Assembly (NCBI GenBank): GCA_003476705.1
Contig: DMVM01000091.1
Location: 1 to 8,168, forward strand
DNA: 8,168 nt
Reading direction: 5' to 3'
DNA from: Coprothermobacter sp.
GTDB lineage: Bacteria > Coprothermobacterota > Coprothermobacteria > Coprothermobacterales > Coprothermobacteraceae
The position numbers and the translations under genes are program-made. The notes beneath the pieces were generated by a model, which did not search any database, had not been told where the DNA came from, and saw only the letters and a list, made by a program, of their open reading frames with translations. Within the stretch, counting starts at the first letter, position 1. Each line of letters opens with the position of its first letter. Below are positions 6,012-8,168 of this stretch, piece after piece.

Positions 6012-6761
6012 ATGAAGATTATTGCTTGCGTCCTGTTACTGTTTTCTTTAACCTTGGTTCCTGCCAAGGGCTTTACTACGCTACCCATGCCCACCCAAAC
6101 GGTAAAAATGCAAGGCAAGACCTTAAAGCTTACCACTCCTTATTCGGACAAGAACATTCTTAAAGTCATAAGTGCCACAGGCAGTAATTTTGAAGTTAAG
6201 AAGCAAGGCAATGTGCTGCTAGTGCAAAGCGTTGAGGTTACTACAAACGTGAGCTACGTTCACATTCCCCCAAAAGTCGTAGTACAGCCCTCTAACACAG
6301 TGGCTCGCGGTAGAAGTGCTGTTCTAAGCTCTGGCTCTCCCACAATAAAGCAACAAACTTGGCAAATTAAAAAAGTAGATGGCAAGATTGTGGAACGCAA
6401 ACTGATTAAAGAGCAGATCGTTCAGCAAGGAAGAGATAAGGTGGTAGCACTGGGACAAGGAACTCATAGGGGTGAGGCACAAGAAATACTCATGGTTGCT
6501 ACCGCATACAGCGCTGAAGAACCAGGCATTGGCACCCGTACTGCCATGGGGACCCGTGTGCGCTACGGAGTAGTTGCTGTAGATCCAAAGGTAATCCCTT
6601 TAGGTACAAAACTTTACATTGAAGGCTATGGTTATGCTGTGGCAGAAGATGTAGGCGGCGCGATAAAGGGAAACAGAATAGATGTGTACTTTAATACGGT
6701 GAAGGAATGCTACCAGTGGGGCCGCAGAGTGGTAAAAGTTTACGTCCTTGGCAAGGATTAG
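6012..6761 (+). CDS. Secreted G5/3D-domain cell-wall protein (YabE/RpfB-like)
   Basis: This is a 249-residue exported protein. Residues 1-18 form a signal peptide (K2, hydrophobic IIACVLLLFSLTLV, likely cleavage after VPA). Residues about 28-72 resemble one degenerate DUF348 unit (TVKMQGKTLKLTT). About 74-147 fit a G5 domain (VEVTTNVSYVHIPPK through KKVDGKIVERKLI to KVVALGQG), a putative cell-wall glycan-binding fold. About 160-249 form a 3D domain with its three aspartates D191 (AVDPKVIPLG), D213 (AEDVGG) and D224 (RIDVYF). 3D domains share the double-psi barrel of MltA lytic transglycosylases, so peptidoglycan cleavage or remodelling is likely. Firmicutes YabE and actinobacterial RpfB have the same order and also sit just upstream of ksgA/rsmA, but carry more DUF348 repeats. 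RpfB ends in a different catalytic domain. The ATG has GAGGTG eight bases upstream. rsmA overlaps its end. Domain calls are firm; activity is inferred. Confidence 0.88.
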   Translation: MKIIACVLLLFSLTLVPAKGFTTLPMPTQTVKMQGKTLKLTTPYSDKNILKVISATGSNFEVKKQGNVLLVQSVEVTTNVSYVHIPPKVVVQPSNTVARGRSAVLSSGSPTIKQQTWQIKKVDGKIVERKLIKEQIVQQGRDKVVALGQGTHRGEAQEILMVATAYSAEEPGIGTRTAMGTRVRYGVVAVDPKVIPLGTKLYIEGYGYAVAEDVGGAIKGNRIDVYFNTVKECYQWGRRVVKVYVLGKD

Positions 6762-7555
6762 ACATTCCTCAACTTCTTAAACAGTTTTCCATTAGCCCTA
6801 AGAAAACTTTGGGACAGTCTTTCTTGATTTGTGATTACGTAGCAGACAAAATCGTTGCTGCAGCTGGACATGACGATGTGGTTGTGGAAATAGGCGCAGG
6901 CACTGGCATGCTCACAGCAAGACTTGCTTCGTACTACAAGAACGTTATAGCTATTGAGATTGATCAGCGCCTGAAAGCCTTGCACAACATGATCACAGTT
7001 GATTTTCCAAATGTGGTTTTTGTTTATGAAGACTTCTTAAAGTGGACACCTCAGCCCATAAAGGTTCCCACAGTAGTTGGTAACCTGCCTTACTACATAA
7101 CGACACCCATATTGGAGAAAGTCTTCTTTCAGATGAAACCCAAAACCATGGTATTCATGGTTCAGAAAGAGCTTGGCGCACGCATGGTAGCAAATCCTGG
7201 ATCAAAAACCTATGGAGCCTTGAGTGTGTTTGTACAGAGTTTTACCAAACCTGAAATGTTGTTCCATGTCACTAAGAATTGTTTTTACCCAGCACCCGAG
7301 GTTGAATCAGTGGTAGTCAAACTAGAAGGAATCTACGGATATGAGGAAGTTGTTGACCCTGAAGTGTTGGAACACGTAGTAAAGAGAGTATTCCAGCAGC
7401 GCAGGAAAATGTTAAGAAGCGGATTAAAGAAAGAACCTTTATTACTAAAAAAAGCAGAAGAGGCTGGCATTGACACCAGCCTCCGACCAGAACAAATTAC
7501 AGTAAAACAATATGTTCGATGGGCCACTTTAGTCAAATGTCAAAATACAGCTTGA
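6707..7555 (+). CDS. rsmA: 16S rRNA (adenine1518-N6/adenine1519-N6)-dimethyltransferase RsmA (KsgA)
   Basis: RsmA uses S-adenosylmethionine to dimethylate two adjacent adenines in helix 45 of 16S rRNA, a late 30S assembly step. From ATG 6707 (282 residues) the motifs are KKTLGQSFL (32-40), the SAM-binding EIGAGTGMLT (61-70), IAIEID (81-86), YEDFLKW (107-113), the catalytic NLPYYITTPI (126-135), FYPAPEVES (193-201), QQRRKMLRSGLKK (230-242) and RPEQITVKQYVRWA (260-273). The family GQNFL is GQSFL here, changing a residue close to the SAM site. The start is uncertain. ATG 6707 (GGTGA four bases upstream) and GTG 6716 (GAAGGA nine bases upstream) both overlap the 3D gene. An ATT at 6764 with AAGGA six bases upstream would give a more family-like N-terminus but needs a rare codon. 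It is translationally coupled to the 3D gene and overlaps the convergent glutamine synthetase end by 23 bases. Confidence 0.95.
   Translation: MLPVGPQSGKSLRPWQGLDIPQLLKQFSISPKKTLGQSFLICDYVADKIVAAAGHDDVVVEIGAGTGMLTARLASYYKNVIAIEIDQRLKALHNMITVDFPNVVFVYEDFLKWTPQPIKVPTVVGNLPYYITTPILEKVFFQMKPKTMVFMVQKELGARMVANPGSKTYGALSVFVQSFTKPEMLFHVTKNCFYPAPEVESVVVKLEGIYGYEEVVDPEVLEHVVKRVFQQRRKMLRSGLKKEPLLLKKAEEAGIDTSLRPEQITVKQYVRWATLVKCQNTA
7447..7483 (-). terminator. Candidate intrinsic terminator of the glutamine synthetase gene, inside rsmA
   Basis: Reading the minus strand, GAGGCTGG (7483-7476) and CCAGCCTC (7467-7460) form a perfect eight-base stem with an eight-base loop. Six bases later comes a run of seven T (7453-7447). 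The stem begins 50 bases beyond the glutamine synthetase stop at 7535-7533. The stem-to-T gap is longer than in a classical terminator, which lowers confidence. The sequence also encodes the EEAGIDTSL region of rsmA on the other strand. Confidence 0.4.
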
Positions 7556-8168
7556 ATTCCAAGGGGTTTGGAACACGATTTACTTCTCTCTCTTCCTGAA
7601 GCTTTTTCTGAGTCCATCTTTCAATGAGCGCTTCAGGGAAAACACCACTTAAGTAACCGTTATCTTTAAGCAATGCATCACATGCCTCACTTAAAGACGT
7701 AGCTAGTTGTTCTCCCTTACCTTCTGCAGAGTCCTCTACTGGGCCATAACCCAAAGATACGGGATCAAGCCCACGACGTATTCCGTCCACACCAGCCAAA
7801 ACCATGGCAGCAAATCCCAGATACGGATTTGTAGTCGCGTCGATGGTTCTAAACTCAATTCTTACCTTTGAAGAATCTTTCACATAACCGGGAATCCTCA
7901 CAGCCGCAGTTCGGTTACCCAACCCAAAGACAGCAGTAGTAGGTGCCTCAAAACCCGGAGTAAGTCTTCGATATGAGTTTGTAGTAGGGTTTGTAAAAGC
8001 CATTAAAGACTTGCCATGAGTGAGGACACCAGCAATGTACGAAAGTGCCGTGCTGGACAATCCAAATAGCTCCTGACCACTAAAAATGTTCACACTATTT
8101 TTGACAAGGTACTGGTGCACGTGCATACCATTTCCAGCTTCGTCGTACAGCGGTTTTGGCATAAAACT
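7533..8168 (-). CDS. glnA: Type I glutamine synthetase, C-terminal part (window cuts the 5' end)
   Basis: Glutamine synthetase makes glutamine from glutamate, ammonia and ATP as a cytoplasmic dodecamer. The last 211 residues are visible, roughly the C-terminal half of a 440-470 residue enzyme; reading enters at the right edge with SFMPKPLYD. Family motifs: GNGMHVHQYL (metal/ATP region), NPTTNSYRRLTPGFEAP (ATP and glutamate site, with the flap glutamate in GFEAP), GNRTAAVRIP and VRIEFRTIDATTNPYLGFAAM (phosphate-binding arginines), and the C-terminal PLEFKLYFDI. Where E. coli has the adenylylated tyrosine in NLYDLPPE, this protein has LGYGPVEDSAEGKG, with no such motif. Adenylylation control is therefore unlikely in that form. 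The TTNPYL segment also differs from the common PSCNPYL. A GlnA paralogue such as a gamma-glutamyl-amine ligase cannot be ruled out without the N-terminus. It converges on rsmA with a 23-base overlap. Confidence 0.88.
   Translation of the reverse strand, partial: SFMPKPLYDEAGNGMHVHQYLVKNSVNIFSGQELFGLSSTALSYIAGVLTHGKSLMAFTNPTTNSYRRLTPGFEAPTTAVFGLGNRTAAVRIPGYVKDSSKVRIEFRTIDATTNPYLGFAAMVLAGVDGIRRGLDPVSLGYGPVEDSAEGKGEQLATSLSEACDALLKDNGYLSGVFPEALIERWTQKKLQEEREVNRVPNPLEFKLYFDI
7557..7573 (+). other. Small hairpin just after the rsmA stop
   Basis: TTCCAA (7557-7562), loop GGGGT, TTGGAA (7568-7573) is a perfect six-base stem starting two bases after the rsmA stop. It is followed by a pyrimidine-rich stretch (7580-7595) rather than a T-run, so it is not a standard intrinsic terminator. 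It may protect or pause the rsmA mRNA end, or simply reflect the antisense coding of the glutamine synthetase C-terminus (PNPLEF). Confidence 0.25.

Noticed and set aside
7595..7637. Eight-base inverted repeat CCTGAAGC/GCTTCAGG with a 27-base loop
   Set aside because: It lies within the glutamine synthetase coding region, has no T-run, and several such repeats are expected by chance in a window of this length.
1..8168. CRISPR arrays, insertion sequences, integrase sites, tRNA or rRNA genes
   Set aside because: No direct repeats with regular spacing, transposase-like frames, tRNA cloverleaf sequences or rRNA-like stretches were seen.

Overview
The window is densely packed bacterial chromosome with moderate-to-low GC by eye. 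It holds eight protein genes, two of them cut by the window edges, and only two real intergenic gaps (about 276-334 and 5929-6011). I see no RNA gene, mobile element, CRISPR array or phage remnant. The gene set is housekeeping. A G5/3D cell-wall protein next to rsmA, type I glutamine synthetase, strong Shine-Dalgarno sites and many TTG/GTG starts suggest a Firmicutes-related lineage with a compact genome. A small, possibly thermophilic lineage such as Coprothermobacter is a low-confidence guess.

Layout from left to right. (1) A MIP18/DUF59 (SufT-like) Fe-S assembly protein on the minus strand, truncated by the left edge, is divergent from mnmA. Their roughly 60-base shared promoter region holds a C-run/G-run dyad. 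(2) mnmA and mnmG form a plus-strand pair. MnmA puts the 2-thio group on tRNA U34 and MnmG (with MnmE) puts the carboxymethylaminomethyl group on the same base, so the operon covers both halves of cmnm5s2U34. (3) tldD-tldE on the minus strand encode the two subunits of the TldD/TldE metallopeptidase. tldE converges on mnmG with an 11-base overlap of coding ends. (4) Divergent from tldD, across an 83-base gap with a 19-base dyad, lie a secreted DUF348-like/G5/3D protein (YabE/RpfB type) and overlapping rsmA (16S rRNA dimethyltransferase). (5) rsmA converges on the 3' part of a glutamine synthetase gene on the minus strand, with a 23-base overlap.

The most interesting material is regulatory and architectural: two divergent promoter regions each centred on a perfect dyad; an apparently leaderless mnmA; a candidate glutamine synthetase terminator buried antisense inside rsmA; and a TTG start for tldE that fits the ribosome-binding site better than the longer GTG reading. 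MnmA also carries a CxxCxxC cluster at its catalytic cysteine and sits beside an Fe-S assembly gene. I do not see an undescribed multi-gene system here.
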